From positions 6,283,513-6,347,512 of the forward strand of contig JACBWW010000015.1 in the NCBI GenBank assembly GCA_020086605.1: 64,000 nucleotides of DNA, in the 5' to 3' direction. This DNA comes from Lanius collurio (lineage: Eukaryota > Chordata > Aves > Passeriformes > Laniidae). The notes below the pieces were generated by a model. That model saw only the letters and a list, made by a program, of their open reading frames with translations, ran no database searches and was not told the DNA's origin. Of this stretch, positions 33,411-46,974 are shown one piece after another (position 1 is the first letter of the stretch; every line of letters begins with the position of its first letter). The translations under genes and the position numbers were made by a program.

Positions 33411-36400
33411 ACGAATCTCACAGAAACATCTCAAGTATCACTTTTAGAAGATTCTAAATAGTAATGTATGCACACATTATGCCCTTTTGATACGTCAAAA
33501 TTACATCTTTTTAGCAAAGACTACATTTAATACAGATTTCTTTCCCCTTCCAAATTCTTCTTCACCTGTCAATACAATATTCCAGAATCTTGCAAAACAA
33601 TGTTATTACTTACCAGAACAGATGAAATCTCACCATCTCTTAACTTGAGGCTGACAATGAAAGCCCCCTTCATTTTACTTGTCAGTCCAATTAAAAAAAA
33701 ACATTCTTACCTCAAAAAGTGAGTGAATAAACAAACATGACACAGCAGGTTTAGAGATAAGAAGTCAATGAATTGATATAAACCTTGAATTCTGTAGTAT
33801 TTTTACTATCACCAGATCTAAAACTGTTTTGCTAAACAGCTCCCCTTCTTTGGTAAGAGAAACAGGGATGGAAGCTGTACAATAACCTTCAGTGCTTCAT
33901 GATAAATAGCAAAATAGCTCAGTGGAAATGTTCAACTTCTCTATGATTAAAAAACAAACCTTTAATGTAGTTTTTGTTTACTGTGTCATAAGTGCAGCGT
34001 TGGAAGTTGTTGCCAAAGAATCATTGGAACAGGCATCACTAAGGCAGTGTCAGCCAGCCAGCTCTTTGAAAATGATTCAGTTCCTCTAGTCTTATGACTA
34101 AAATAATATGCAGTGGCTCCAGCTCGAAGCCTGGTTAATACATCTGTCCAGAACACATAATTACTTGGTCATAACATTCCCCCGGCCACCAGCCAACAAA
34201 CCAATCAGCATTTCTTCTTAACTCACTAGAATTTTTGCTGTGTCAAACTGTTTGATCTCTAGGTAGTAAAAATGCAAAAAATTGAAGGACACTGCACTGG
34301 TAGGTTTTAATTTAACATAGTTTCTCATGGAAATTAAATCTGAAGAGAAACATGTTTTTGTTGACATTGCTAGAGTTGAGATTTTTATTCTGTTTCAGTA
34401 ATTATATTGACATATTTATCTTGCAACTTTTTTCTTATCTCTTCACCAGCTAAGATTCTGAAATGTAATCTCACTTTCATTAATTAATTTCACAAAAAAT
34501 CTCATATTTATGAGAGAGTTAAATTATACCAGCAAATTTAACAGGCTATGTGTGTAACTATGCATGTAACTATCAAGTTATCAACTGTGCTTGATTGTGC
34601 ACACTGTGCATGGAAATGGAACTAAAGAGGTGAAAAACAGTCTGGATTCACACAGATACTACTGTCCACAGTTCTCTAAGCTTTATTTGCAAGTGCATAT
34701 GTTTAATTTTCTGAAGCTTAATTTTGTAAACTCTGATCCAATTCCTGAGGCACTGTGTAGCTATAAAAGCTTTATATTTACTTCACCAGGACACACAATC
34801 AGAACAGTATTGTTATATTTGCTTCCTGTATCATGTGCCAAAACCACACTCAGGAAAGCACTCCATGCACATTTCACAGTAATTCAACCTTTTCTCTGTG
34901 CAGATATGGTATTTCTAAAGTAACAAAATAAATTGCTGCATTTTCTACAATGAAGAACTTAGGCATCACACTCAAACCTGCAGACTTAAAGAAACTGCAT
35001 CGTTTCCAAGTTCATACTATATTTATTGGCTTAAGTGCTGGAGTTTCACACAGTATCCTTTTTTTAACAGTGCCTCTAGACAAAGAAACACCTTTACCCC
35101 ATGGCCAATACTTAGACTTAAACACGCTACAAGAATACAAATAAAGAACAAGGCACTTTCTCTGTTCACATGGACTATTAGTCATTTGTTCTAACAAATA
35201 AGAAAAAAACTAATTTCCCTAGTTTCCTTCACAAGATTTTACAAGATACACACCAGACCAGTTACATTTTTTATGTTAAGAGTAGTGCATGGGAGAGGAC
35301 AGTAAGGTTGCCCAGTTCATCCAAAAGGGAAGTCTGGAAGGAAGATGAAGCTCTCATCTGAATTCTATTATAGGTTTTCTGTCCCTAGGTCACAGAAAGA
35401 GGAGGAACTGGGAGAATCTCTCTTTCAAAAGGAACTTGGATGTTGTTGGAGTTGATTTTGAGAGAAACTCAGTTTCTTTCCTGTCACAGGCTTTGATGTT
35501 TATTTCCTATTAGTATCAAATCTCAGATTCTGCATCTTGTCTGTGCAAAAGTGGAATTTGAAACACCCAAACAGCATATTCTGAATTCTCGGCCTAGTAA
35601 AATACAGGGATAGTTAAATATTTCAAAGATCCATACATATATTCTGTGGTGTTAATAATAGTATCATACATTTCAACATTAACAAAGATTGTATGCATTT
35701 AGAGAATCTGTGACAGAACTGAAAAGTGGTTAATTATAAACACAGGATGCCAAGGAATGGTGGAGTTCTTATGTGCATCAGATTCTACTTGAAATCACCC
35801 TTTTTTTCCTGAGTACAAACATTCAAACTATTATAGGTAAAAGCAAAGCTAACTCTTCAAAACATTTTGAGCAAAATGGGAAAACATTTTATAACCTTTG
35901 TGCTCCAGAGGACACTTAGAAAATATGGAGACTGGTGGCTTAAGTTTAAAAATGCCACAATAATATTGTCTGAATTCATGTGATCAACCCACATCAGTTT
36001 CCTCTTCATACAAGTGCACTTTTATCCAGCTTTAATTATTTGATCCTGCATTAGATTTTCAACAAGATTCCTGTATTATTTGGTGAAATAATAATACTGC
36101 TTTTTTTTGTGTTTTGCATTTATATACCTTTAACCATTGCACAGAGGCATGTTATCCAGCCTTGTTTTGAATACAAAGTTACAAATTTCATGCATCTATA
36201 CCAACTTCCACCTTCCTCCCTCACACCCTGCTTAATGGAGTACTTTGCAGATTTATTTTCATGCTACCTTACTATTAAGACCAATGAAATCACTGGTGTT
36301 TTTATCCTCATAGAGAATCAAAAAATTCCTCAGGAGAAATCATAAATTTGTAAGAAAATCTTAACATACATAGCACTGTGAAAAGTTTGACTGTATACAT

Positions 36401-39400
36401 AGGTTCTCAAAGTCAGCACTGAACAGTTTCAGCAGTAGTATTGAAGGCTCAACACCCCTGGGAAAAAGGCTGCAGGTCTTTCATATTAGTTATAATAAGA
36501 AATGATTAATATAAAGTAAATACCTGAATGAGAATATTAGCATATGTATGCTTTGCTGTTTCTCTCATCTACAGAAGTGAAAACACTCAGAAATTCTCAT
36601 GTGTCCCCTAAATATACCTCAGCCATATTTACATAAATAATGGCTAGATACAATTCTTTTTCCTGAAATTTTTGTTGCTCCTCACACTATCATAAAATGT
36701 CAACAAATGTCACCTTGCCAAAACACCAACCAAATACAGGTACTGAGGTATCTGTTACCCTCTTCACTAGCAGTGAGGAGAGGCACCTGGAATACAAATT
36801 CCCCTCTGAAGATGCCTTCCTACCAGTTGTGAAGTTCAAAGCTAACACAGCTGAGGTGAGGTGAAGGTAACGATGTCTCAGATAAGGTTACTTCAAATGA
36901 GGGACTCAATTTCCATCTTTATGGGGTGCATCCAGACAGACATCTCACAAGATGCTTTGTTGAAGCATGACCACAGCAATCTCCCATCTCCCTCTTTCCT
37001 CTGCTGCCACTCCTTCCAAAGGCAATATTTATCCTTCTGCTCAGAAATGAAAATGAAAGCTGGTGTGTGACAAAACCAACAGTGTGATGCGAAGCACTTC
37101 ATGTCACAGCAAAAACAGCTCAAAGCCAGCATGCCAGTGATGATATCATTCACAGACAACAGTTAATTTGGGAAGTGGAAAGGAGATGCCAATATTGCTA
37201 GTGTGATGTGATTTTGTACTGAAAAGCCCTCGCATAAATGCACACGTGCACGGGAATGGAACTGAAAGCACTTAGTTTGGGGACTGAGAACTAGAAAATG
37301 TACAGTTGGGAACAACTTTCCCATTGGTTGGTAGATGAGATAATTTGCTTTATTCTTTAACTTGCTATTGAACGTCTATTAATATTTCCTGACTTTTGCA
37401 GTCTTAAGCAGCAAACTGGATACCAACAGAGTTCTTTTTTTCCCCTGGAATATGCATCTTTTCTAAAACATTTATCATGGTTTACTCTGGTAAAAAAGAA
37501 AATCTTAAATTACTATTAAATACACCTTTGACTGAATCCAGGCTACAATGTAATAAGCAACTATGTATTCTGAATGAACTCTAAAGGGCTTTTTAAAGTT
37601 ATATATTCATCCCTTCATCAAGACAATCCACTGTACTTCAGGCAGTATACACATATTGCAGTCTGTGTATATAGATGCTGTATATATTACTGCTTCCTTA
37701 AAATAACAAGCAGAGTCATGAAAAAATATAAAGAATAAAGATGAAAGACATAACTGCTTAGTTTGGAAATTAAACATAAATTAAGGTGGAAGAAATTCTC
37801 ATTATTTACTTAGGGCCTGATCCAAAGCTCTTTAGAGTCAGTGGAAAGAACATCAACCGCACAAGGATTTAAAATGTGACACTACAGTTGAATGCTTTGA
37901 AAAATGTCTGGGAAAGCAGCACCAAAAAAAAAGCCTGCTTAGAAGTGGGGAGGGAAAGGGCTTCCTGGATTATCTTACACCATTTTTACCTGTGGACAGT
38001 CTTGATCTCAGCTTAAAAAGATGTGCATTGCTTTGTTTCTTCTGTGCAAGAATGAAGCTTGCTACAACTTCATGGCGCTGGATCAAGTGTAAGAAATGGC
38101 TAGAGCAGGAAATGAACTACCTTGGGTGACAGTCACACAAGCACTGCAGCTGGGGGGGGACACCTCAGAGCAACTCTGCCTGTGACCTCTAGAGAGGTAG
38201 AGGGACAGTGTCAGCCCATTCTGAAGCTCAGGGCAGCAATCTGTGCACCACAGCTTTGAGAGCTGACACACCGCGTGTTTCTGGAGGCCCACACTGCTGA
38301 AACCAGAGGAGATCAAAGAAATTAACAACCAAACAAAAGTCACTGCTTCTCAGGATTTCCAGCATTCTCTCTATTACTATCTAACATATCCCCTGATACT
38401 AAACAGTGTATCCAAAGTATAGGATAAGACTTTGGAGTTTGGTTTTTTCTCCCCATGAAATTTGGTTTTCTATCTCTTTGGCTTTTCTGTCTTTTTGGTC
38501 TTATGTTTGTCCTTTGGGAATTTTAACTAAAGGGTGGGTTCTCTCCACTAATGTGTCCATCTGTTATTCTGACTGGATATCAAGTTATTGTTAAATTTAA
38601 CATACCACAGACACTATGGAGCACCTACACAGAACACTCCTATTAATATTTTAATATGTTGGAAAGCATAGAGCTTTCCATTTGAGTTTCAGGACAGAGA
38701 AAATCTGAGTGAATGTGTGTAACACACTTGAATATTACATCTCCAAGAATGCACAAAATTATAAGATGGGGACAGGTTTCCATATACTTTTTCCTGTTCC
38801 ACATCTACAAGAGTGTGAAAGTCAGTGCTGAATAGTCTGTAAAAAGATTCCCTCAAAGCTTTCTTCTCATTCACTATTATATTATTTGCTCCATGGCTAT
38901 TGCAATCCATAACAATCAAACTAATAAAACTTACAGTTAAGTGAGATCTTGTATAGTATGTAGTCTTGGTCCTATATTTCCATCAACAGAAAGTATGATA
39001 AAAATAGTAATAGAGAGATCATTGATTGAAAAGTCTGATTCTGTGTAATTGACAGAGAATCACAGAATTAAATCATTAATAAAATTTACTTTATTTTATA
39101 AAATTATGATACTAAACTTTTCCTGCTCTGTTTTGGTTGTAAGTCATCCAAGGAAAGAATAAAGAAGGAATTTAGTGTTTGCTTGTAAAATCACTGGAAA
39201 CAGAAACCTGAGCCAACTGAAGTTTAATAGTAAAGAAATTTACTCACCACCACATTGCTACTGTTTAATTGTTTATTGCTTTGAAAATGTAGTCCCAATA
39301 GTAACATTAAAATCTGGTTCTAGGCCAACCCAGGCACATAAGGTAGAGCTGGAAAAGATCCAGTTAGTTTACAGCATCCCATTTTGCAGTGTCAAAGCAG

Positions 39401-40242
39401 CAAAAGTTTCCTTTAGATTCAAGGATATCATAATACCTTGTTTAAATTAAATGCTGAAAATATAAACAGACTTAAATAATTTTTTCGGGTTTTTTTTATG
39501 TTTAGACTCATCATAGGGGAAACAGCTTGCAATACATGGACAAAACTAAACAGACATGGTTATATTATTCTGGGAAACCAAACTCTTACCTTCAGAAACG
39601 TTGAAGTTTCTGCTGAGTCAGTTGAGAAGTTCAACTGATTAAACTTCAGCAATCAAATTTAAAGAAAAACTTCCAAAAAATGTCAGCAATGCAAAACAGG
39701 TGTGGAGAAACCAACATTCACATAAAGGGCAATTTTCACAGGAAATGTAGGCTGTTTGACTGCCAATTCTATTTATGGCATCTTCAGGTATCTCCCTGTT
39801 CCATTCATACTAGAAGTACCCAGATTAGTTTTTGGTTGCCCAAATCAACTCCATGCCTTTTTGGAATGTTGTAAAGCAGTCTCCTGGGAGACATCTGTGA
39901 CATTTCTCTCAGCTCTTGATCTCATAATTCTAGTTGCAAACTGAGATGATGTTCCTTGACTCTGGTAACAGTTTCTTCCCCACCATTTTCACATCAGTGC
40001 ACCAGTGCATGGTGGCTTGTACACTGTATGAAGAAAGCAAGCCATTCTTTAAACATCCATTCTGCTTCCAAGTTAAACAATGTGTTTAGGAGGTCTTCAA
40101 GTAATATCACGTTCTGCAGAGTATTTCATTCAACATATATTCTGGCAGACATTCCTCAGTACTTTGCATTGAGCTATGGCTTCAGTTATTCTCAAAGAGC
40201 TTCTCTATTCAGCTCCTAACCCTTCCCATCCACCCTAAGAAA

Positions 40243-40290
40243 AAAAATCCCAACACAATACCAAAATAAACCCACAATCACACCACAGAA
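40243..40290 (+). repeat. A/C-rich low-complexity tract
   Basis: AAAAAATCCCAACACAATACC-like sequence with an ACACCACAG end. It belongs to the same class as the other A/C tracts. Confidence 0.6.
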
Positions 40291-41894
40291 TGATTAGTCC
40301 CTTTCCTGAGCCATTGTCACACAGCTGAGAGTCTGGCCAGTCCACTCCTGGGAGGGGGCAGTGCCCTCCCTCCAAGGTGAGTCTGCATTAAAGGCTGGGC
40401 CAGAGGAACTCACCCAGACTCCCAGAGCGATGCACACAGAGGAACAGTGGGCAGTACTGCCGATAGCCATGCTCTCCCTGCAGCAACATCACCACTTCCA
40501 TCTCACCCAGCACCGCGTGTGCCTGGGGCAGGCAAAGGCTCCTACCTCGTCTCTGTGTCCCAGAATAAGTTATTATGCAGCCTTATCCAAAGCAGAGACT
40601 ATTTCCATTTTATGTCTTGAATTTGATACTGCACTCCTCTTCTCTGCTTGTTAACCTCTCTCCTACCTTGCAGTCTGTGAGGAGAAAAATTGCATTCCTT
40701 TGTAGAGGGGTAGCACTTTTTTATAATAATTACTAAACTACAACAAAATGTTGTATTTATTTTTAGATCATATTATATTTTGTGAAAGAACTTTAGCTTT
40801 TTCTTAATGGCATTACTAGAAACATGACAGTACATTAAATGTATTAAATATATGCATTTATTTTACCCATTCTTTTTAAACCATAATGTTCTGAATTATC
40901 CCAAACTGCTTTCCAATTTGATCTATGAATAACATGGCTTAGCTAAAACCACAGAAGAAACTCCTGTACCACAGAATGGATTAGCACAGCTTTCTTTTCC
41001 TCGTAAAGTGTATTTGTTCTGTAGTCTCAACAAAATACTGTATTTCACCATACTGGGTTTTTAAGAATACATTAGCAAAGACTCAATCTCTGTCTTCCAG
41101 CCAAAAAGCCCTCCAAGCCATTTAGAAGGTGGTATTGTATTTTCCCTTGGTTTACATAGTATTTAGGGAGATTATTATTCAAAAAGTGTCAAGTAGGAAC
41201 AAATGTCTCTGTCTTCAAGTCCCTGGAGATTGTGTTGGCATTAAGAGAAATTTAACAGTTCAAACTGCTCCATTAAAATCAATTCCTATAAAATTGTACT
41301 TAGTATTATAAGTGTAGACAAACCACTCAGAACAGAACACAGAAAAGGACTGACAGAAGGAGTCTTCACAGCACCTGCTGACTTTACAGAAAACCAAGTT
41401 AAAGATTCAGGAATAAAGAAGGGAAAAAAAATTGTGGTATATTGTGGTATATCAGATAGTGTAATGCCTGCTGGGCACAGAGTATTGTTGCTTTAAAGCA
41501 AAAATAATGTAATTTTTATTTGACTGGATAAAGTAACTGTCTTTGCAGAGATACATCCTCATTTTTATTCATGCTTCAAACACACAGACTAAAAATCACA
41601 GTCATTCCATTCCTGCAGACTTTGGTAAAACTGCCCTAGAAAGTTACACAGACTGATTAATAAACATATCCTACAGCTGCCTTTGGCTGTCCCAAATGAT
41701 TTGTCCCCTACTGCAAAGGAAGATGTTTAAATCTGTGTTAGAAGGGGCCAAGGAGTCACGCACTACTGATGTGGAGTCCTAAAATTCTTGTTTTCTTTCC
41801 CACCTTGCACAGGCATAGAGGGGGGAGGCTGAATTGGCCTGCAGTTTTAGGGTTTTGTGGCTTTCTTTTAGCACATCATCAAATAATTCAGATT

Positions 41895-41911
41895 AAAAAA
41901 AAAAAAAAAAA
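41895..41911 (+). repeat. A17 homopolymer followed by GAA repeats
   Basis: Seventeen A followed by GAAGAAGAAAATAAAA. It could be the tail of a decayed retrotransposed sequence, but no body is recognisable upstream. Confidence 0.7.
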
Positions 41912-43103
41912 GAAGAAGAAAATAAAATTTCAGCTGCTCTTATAATAATCTTATTTCCTGGTTGACAGCTAATGAAAAAATCCCCTAAAAATCAGATTTC
42001 ATACTACCGCTGTGTCATGCACAACGCTCCATATCAGAATATAATCCTGTAAAGAGCAAAGACCAAAAATAGTAACTTTCTTTTGATTTAATGTGGAAAG
42101 ACACCATACCTTATACATCCCAACAAAGCAAAGTGCTGGAACAGAGTGCATACCTACAACCCTGAAATATTGCTGGTCCAGGGACATGCTCAGAGGTCAG
42201 TGTATGCTCGTGCACTTAACTGTGCCAAGCCTTTGAGTTTGCTACTCATATGGTAACTGGCACAAAAGAGACTTCAAAATTGTTATGAATTTCATTTTAT
42301 TTATACATGATCCTCATACCCACTGTTCTCATTTAGAAGTTACACCTGGTTGCTTCTCTGTGTGTAGCATGAATCAAAGATGCTGAATGGAGGCTGAAAT
42401 AACACAACTGAGGGCTGAGACATGAAAAATGCATCCTATTATTTAGTTCTGCCAGATTTTGTTCAATCCAGTTTCATCCACAAAGCAACCAATGTCATGA
42501 ATTTAGGAAGTAATCGAAGTTACACATGAGCTCAGGGCAATTGTGGACTAAAGGGAAATGGAATTTTCTGACACCATATCCTTGTGTAGAAGTTACATTT
42601 ATCATCCACATTCCTCTTGAGATGCACTGTCTTTGAAAACAGAGGAAAGTACATTTATTAATGTTGCTGTAAATAGCCTCAGCCATTTTCTTTGCTCTTC
42701 TTTAGCAATGGATCCTATCTTGATGCTAAATTTAAGCAAACTCTGTAAGGGAAGAAGAGCAGAGTATAGCAGAAACAGTAGAAAGTGCCAAGTTGGAGGA
42801 AAACAATTTGAAATTATCTTTTTAGCTTAACCCAGAAAATCAGAAACATAATTTAAGTCTGAATTTCCTTAACAGTATTAAGCAAAGATAAAAAATTCCA
42901 AACAAAACCACAGAATATTAGAGACAGACTTTCCAAGTTGCTTCCAAAGAAGCATTTGCTAAGCTTGTACATGCACTTCTTGCCTAAAAGCTCTCATGTT
43001 TACATGGATCATGACAGTGCACACTCCACACATACCAGGAGCTAATTTTTCATTTTAATCAGCCAATACACCAGATAGAACTCCAAAATGACAAGTTCAT
43101 GTA

Positions 43104-43231
43104 GGGTTTTTGGTTGGTTTTTCGTTTGGTTGATTTTGGATGGGGGTTTTGGGGGTTTTTTTTGGTTTTTTTTTTTGGATGGGGGGGATTGTTTTTAGGG
43201 AGGTTTGGGTTCTTTTTTTTTTTTTTTTTGT
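43104..43231 (+). repeat. Long G/T-rich tract ending in T17
   Basis: About 128 bp of GGGTTTTTGG/GGTTGGTTTTT/GGGGGTTTTTT units ending in T17 (43213-43229). This is the longest low-complexity tract of its class here. Confidence 0.85.
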
Positions 43232-44723
43232 AACAAGAGAAGACATATCATTGAACCAAGTATTTCTCACATGAAGAAAAGAAGACCATGAGGAAGAGTT
43301 GACCAGGGAGGTCAATAAGGCTTTTTCAACTTCATTAAAGTCAGGCACAGTTCACCCAGGATCTTAATGCCAAAGTGGTGTTCTAGAATAAGTATGATGT
43401 ACAGGATAACACACAAATATGATTGATTTCAAGGATGTAAAAATAAATTAAATCCTGAATATCCTATTTTATGAAAGAACTTATTATGTTATTTAAAAGT
43501 TTGGTACATAAATTGATTTTAATATCATAATTTACTATGGAAATTAGAATTATGATTGAAGAGTTGTGAAGGAAACACATTGTAATTCTAAGAGAAAGCA
43601 GACAACAAATCTGCCCCATCTACTTGCTTGCATGAGGGTCTTAGCTATTTTTCAGTAAATATGCAGTTTTGCCAATTGATCAACTAATTCTTTGTTTTAC
43701 TGTAAACAGAAACTTATCTCTAGCTAAAACAGTCTCTCCCCTTTTTTTTGGTCCTCCTTTAAATTCTTTTTTTAGTCCCCAAAGATTAGGACTGGTTTTA
43801 GTCCAACCGTATGAGAATCCTTTCATGTTACTTGTATTTGTATGCAGTAATTACATAAAGATTTTCTTAAACCTTAACCACTGATACCTAAGAAGAATTA
43901 AGAGCAGCTTTTCCATGATGGAGGCCAGTCAGCTGTTCCTGCAGACCACTTTCTAATGTTTTTTAACCTTGTGTCATTTGGACTTCCCTCTCCAAACAGA
44001 TACATTTCAGTAAGTGGCTCATTAGCATTACACAGGAGAAGAATCCTTATTTTTTTCCTTTTAAAACCACCATATCCTTAGTTATCTATCTCTGGTGTTT
44101 GTACTGATATTACAGCCACTTCAGTAAATTGAAGCTCTTCCACAGATCTCTACTCCAAATCAGCGCCAGCCTCAATTCTTTGGCTGAGGCAAATGCCAGA
44201 CGTTGTTTATACAGTGGTAATCAACATGGTAAATTTAGAATATACCAGAATAAATTATGATAAATTTGCTGCCTCAGGATAAAGATAACATACGGGTAGA
44301 GTCAGTGGTTATCTCTTAAAAAAAGGGGAAATTGATGAACAGACATTTTTTTTCCTTCCAGGCTATCAGAATAAATGGATTTTTTTCCCCTCTGGGATTT
44401 ATAGAAAGAGAAGATGGGACATGTGGATCTCATGAACTCTGATGCTAAATACAGCTACAACTTTTGAAAAACTCTCTTCCTTGTATTTCAAGTTGAACTC
44501 TATATTCATTCCTTAGCATTAAGAGTTGCTTTCTTTTTTTCTTTCTTATTTTCCCCTGTCATCTCTCCAGAGGTCAGGAAATGAACTGTGTGTCATCAGA
44601 GAGCAAAGCTGTGCAGAACCCAAAGGGTCTGATAGCAATGGTCCTTTTTTTCCCCACCTCAGCAGCTTGACTTGCTGTTCCCAGAGAGGGTTTCAGAATC
44701 ATCAACTAGTGAAAAATCAGTGA

Positions 44724-44767
44724 TGGTGCTGGGTTTGGGGCTTTTTGGTGTGGTTTTTTTTTTTTTT
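44724..44767 (+). repeat. G/T-rich tract with T run
   Basis: GGTGCTGGGTTTGGGG followed by GGTGTGG and a run of 14 T. Same class as the tract at 43104. Confidence 0.75.
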
Positions 44768-46600
44768 AATTTAAGAATATTTATTAAAAAAAATAATCCG
44801 TAACACATCTCTTTACTGAGTGTGGGATTTCACTTCACTTTCCTTCTAAAGCTTGGTGCTTGAGAGCTTTCTTTAGTAAAGTTTGTTTACCTGGAGATGA
44901 GTTTCCAGAAAATATACATTCCAAATGCAAGGTATCATCAGAATAGACTGGAATCTCTCTCTCTGCCAAATACTTGTACTGGGCCCAAAATTTGTGGAAG
45001 GAAAAACACATTCTTGTGCCTTAGCATGTAACTGGCAAATTATCTGGGTAATGAAGGCAATTAGGATCCAATTAAATCCTAATCTACTTGCAAAACATGG
45101 CTACCCTCTGTAATAGATATTAGCAGTCTGTATTGGGACATTTGTGTAAGTAAAACACCTCAGCTAGAATCCACACACAGAGAGTGTACAGTCAGTCCTT
45201 TGTTAAACCAGCAGGCAGAGTTGCATTTCTTCAATTTCATTTTCCACCTTTGCCTTTCGACTCCACCAAACTTTAAGTATGTGTTTAAGTCCAACAGGCT
45301 TTAATAGGATTTAAACACATGCTTTGCTTCACTAAGGAGGAAAGGGCTTACTCACTCACCTGCCTGCTCCGATTATGCACTTTGCTGCATGGGAGGCTTC
45401 ATGGCCTTGTGCATCAGCACTGAGAGAAGATGTGGGGGATGCCTGGAGCCTGATAACATTTATGTGTCCATTTTCTCAGTCATGGTGAGGACAATGAGCA
45501 GATCTCACAACAGCAGGCAGCAGACCTTCATCTTCCTCTTGATACATTTTTTGAGCAGGGACTATCTCAGTCAGAACCCAATGAATTACAAAAACACTGT
45601 GTTCCCTGGAGCTACCTGAGAGATTAAATTGCACACTGCCAGTTGATAGCACAGGCATCTTAGAAGCTGCTATAGTGTTAATTTTAACACCCAGAATGAT
45701 AGCAGAAAAGCAAAATTCCATCATCATGCCTATTTGTGTTAAATGATATAATCTTTCCCATTTTCCAGAGTATCCTAAGCCATTAAGAAAATATTTACAG
45801 AACACAACATGGTATGGTTACAGTACCAGGGGGTGTCTGCAGAGGACCCAGCCATACTGCTGTGCAGAGGCACAACCCCTGAACTTGCCCGAGTTCACCA
45901 CAGAGGGCTGCAGTGCTGACCATCTGTACCCACTGCAACCCAGAGAGGCAGAAAAACCCCTCATCAATCACTGAGCCTGTTGGAGAGCAACTAGAAGCAC
46001 TTACTTCTCTGTATCTCAGCCTTTTCAGTCTTTTCCCACATGCCTCGTTCTCTTTTTTGCTCACTCGCTGCAGACTCACAAGACATCATAATGCTTCAGA
46101 AAGATATTTACAATCTCAGGCAGCCAAGTGACCAGCATTTCCCTGTGACCTTCTCACCCCATCAGTGAGCTGTCGAGCTTTTCTATGTTATGTCCTTACA
46201 GAAATTTTTCTTAGGCTTCTGTAGCTTAAACAGAGCCATTCCAATGCTTGCACATGGAAAGTTTACATTTGTCTGGAGTGTGACTGCTCTGGGGGAGCAG
46301 AATAGCAGTTACCTGACAGAAGTGCCTAACCCTGTAAACCACAGTTTAATCTGGCACCACAGAGCACTTGGGAAACACAACACATGACTGAGCTGTAACA
46401 ATAAATTTCACATTTCCATTGATTCCTATCTTTAACCAGGAAAATTTTTCGGTTGGTTATTACTGCTCCTAAAACTAAAGCATTTTTACTTTTCACCATA
46501 TTGAAACACAACAGATGAATTTAAACATATGACTTCATAAAGTCTTTCTCTTGTGTTAATTGAGAAAAAATACCATTGCATTTGGAAGCTGTTTCCCACT

Positions 46601-46674
46601 TAAAAAAAAAGTCAAAAAACTAAAAAAACCCAAATAAATAAACCCCAAAACCCAACCAACCAAAAAAATCCCCA
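46601..46674 (+). repeat. A-rich/CCCAAA low-complexity tract
   Basis: A-runs, ACCCAAATAAATAAACCCC and CCAACCAACC units. Complementary form of the G/T tracts. Confidence 0.75.
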
Positions 46675-46884
46675 GAGTTTAAATTTACTCAGAAAAAAGG
46701 CTGAAATATGATATAAACAAACCACTGAAAGTGTTCTTCAAAGATAGTTATTGCATTAGCATAAGCAGGACATTCAGCAGAAAAAAATGCATCTAGAGAG
46801 AATTAAAAAAAGAAAGACACAATATGCAAAAATCTAATATTAAATTGATCTCCTTACTATATCCTATAGGAGTGATGAACTTTG

Positions 46885-46972
46885 AAACATTTGAATAAGT
46901 AATGCAAGAGAACATTGAAAATTTTCCCTGTGAACAGGGAATTTTGATTTTCTTTGTTTGATTCAAATGTTT
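46885..46972. other. 88-nt imperfect hairpin (inverted repeat)
   Basis: The outer arms AAACATTTGAAT (46885-46896) and ATTCAAATGTTT (46961-46972) are perfectly complementary over 12 bp. Nested inside is TTCCCTG-TGAA-CAGGGAA (46924-46941), a 7-bp stem with a 4-nt loop, extended by AAAA/TTTT pairing past a 2-nt bulge. The middle (CAAGAGAA against TTTCTTTG) pairs partly with wobbles. Size and shape resemble a microRNA precursor, but a chance or transposon-derived palindrome is equally possible. Confidence 0.4.
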
Positions 46973-46974
46973 GT

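Larger units (their letters stand above)
33411..46600. other. Intergenic DNA, gene-desert-like
   Basis: No exon recognised on either strand. Repeats noted are A/C and G/T tracts (40243-40290, 43104-43231, 44724-44767) and an A17 run (41895-41911). GC-richer stretches at 40320-40560 and 45820-46080 have chance open frames only. An isolated AGGGGGCAGTG at 40353-40363 matches the right half of a CTCF motif. Confidence 0.65.

Noticed and set aside
34591..34923. 110-codon plus-strand frame.
   Set aside because: No recognisable domain, AT-rich codons and no splice or promoter context. A frame of this length is expected by chance.
39038..39068. ATTCTGTG and CACAGAAT octamers, which resemble the 3'-terminal repeat of avian CR1 elements.
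   Set aside because: Only 8-14 bases fit, in inverted rather than tandem arrangement, and no CR1 body follows. Too weak to call.
40353..40363. CTCF-like AGGGGGCAGTG.
   Set aside because: It fits the right half of the motif; the left half has three mismatches.
45476..46079. Two adjacent minus-strand frames of 109 and 94 codons.
   Set aside because: They are in GC-richer DNA and resemble no family. No convincing splice sites join them.
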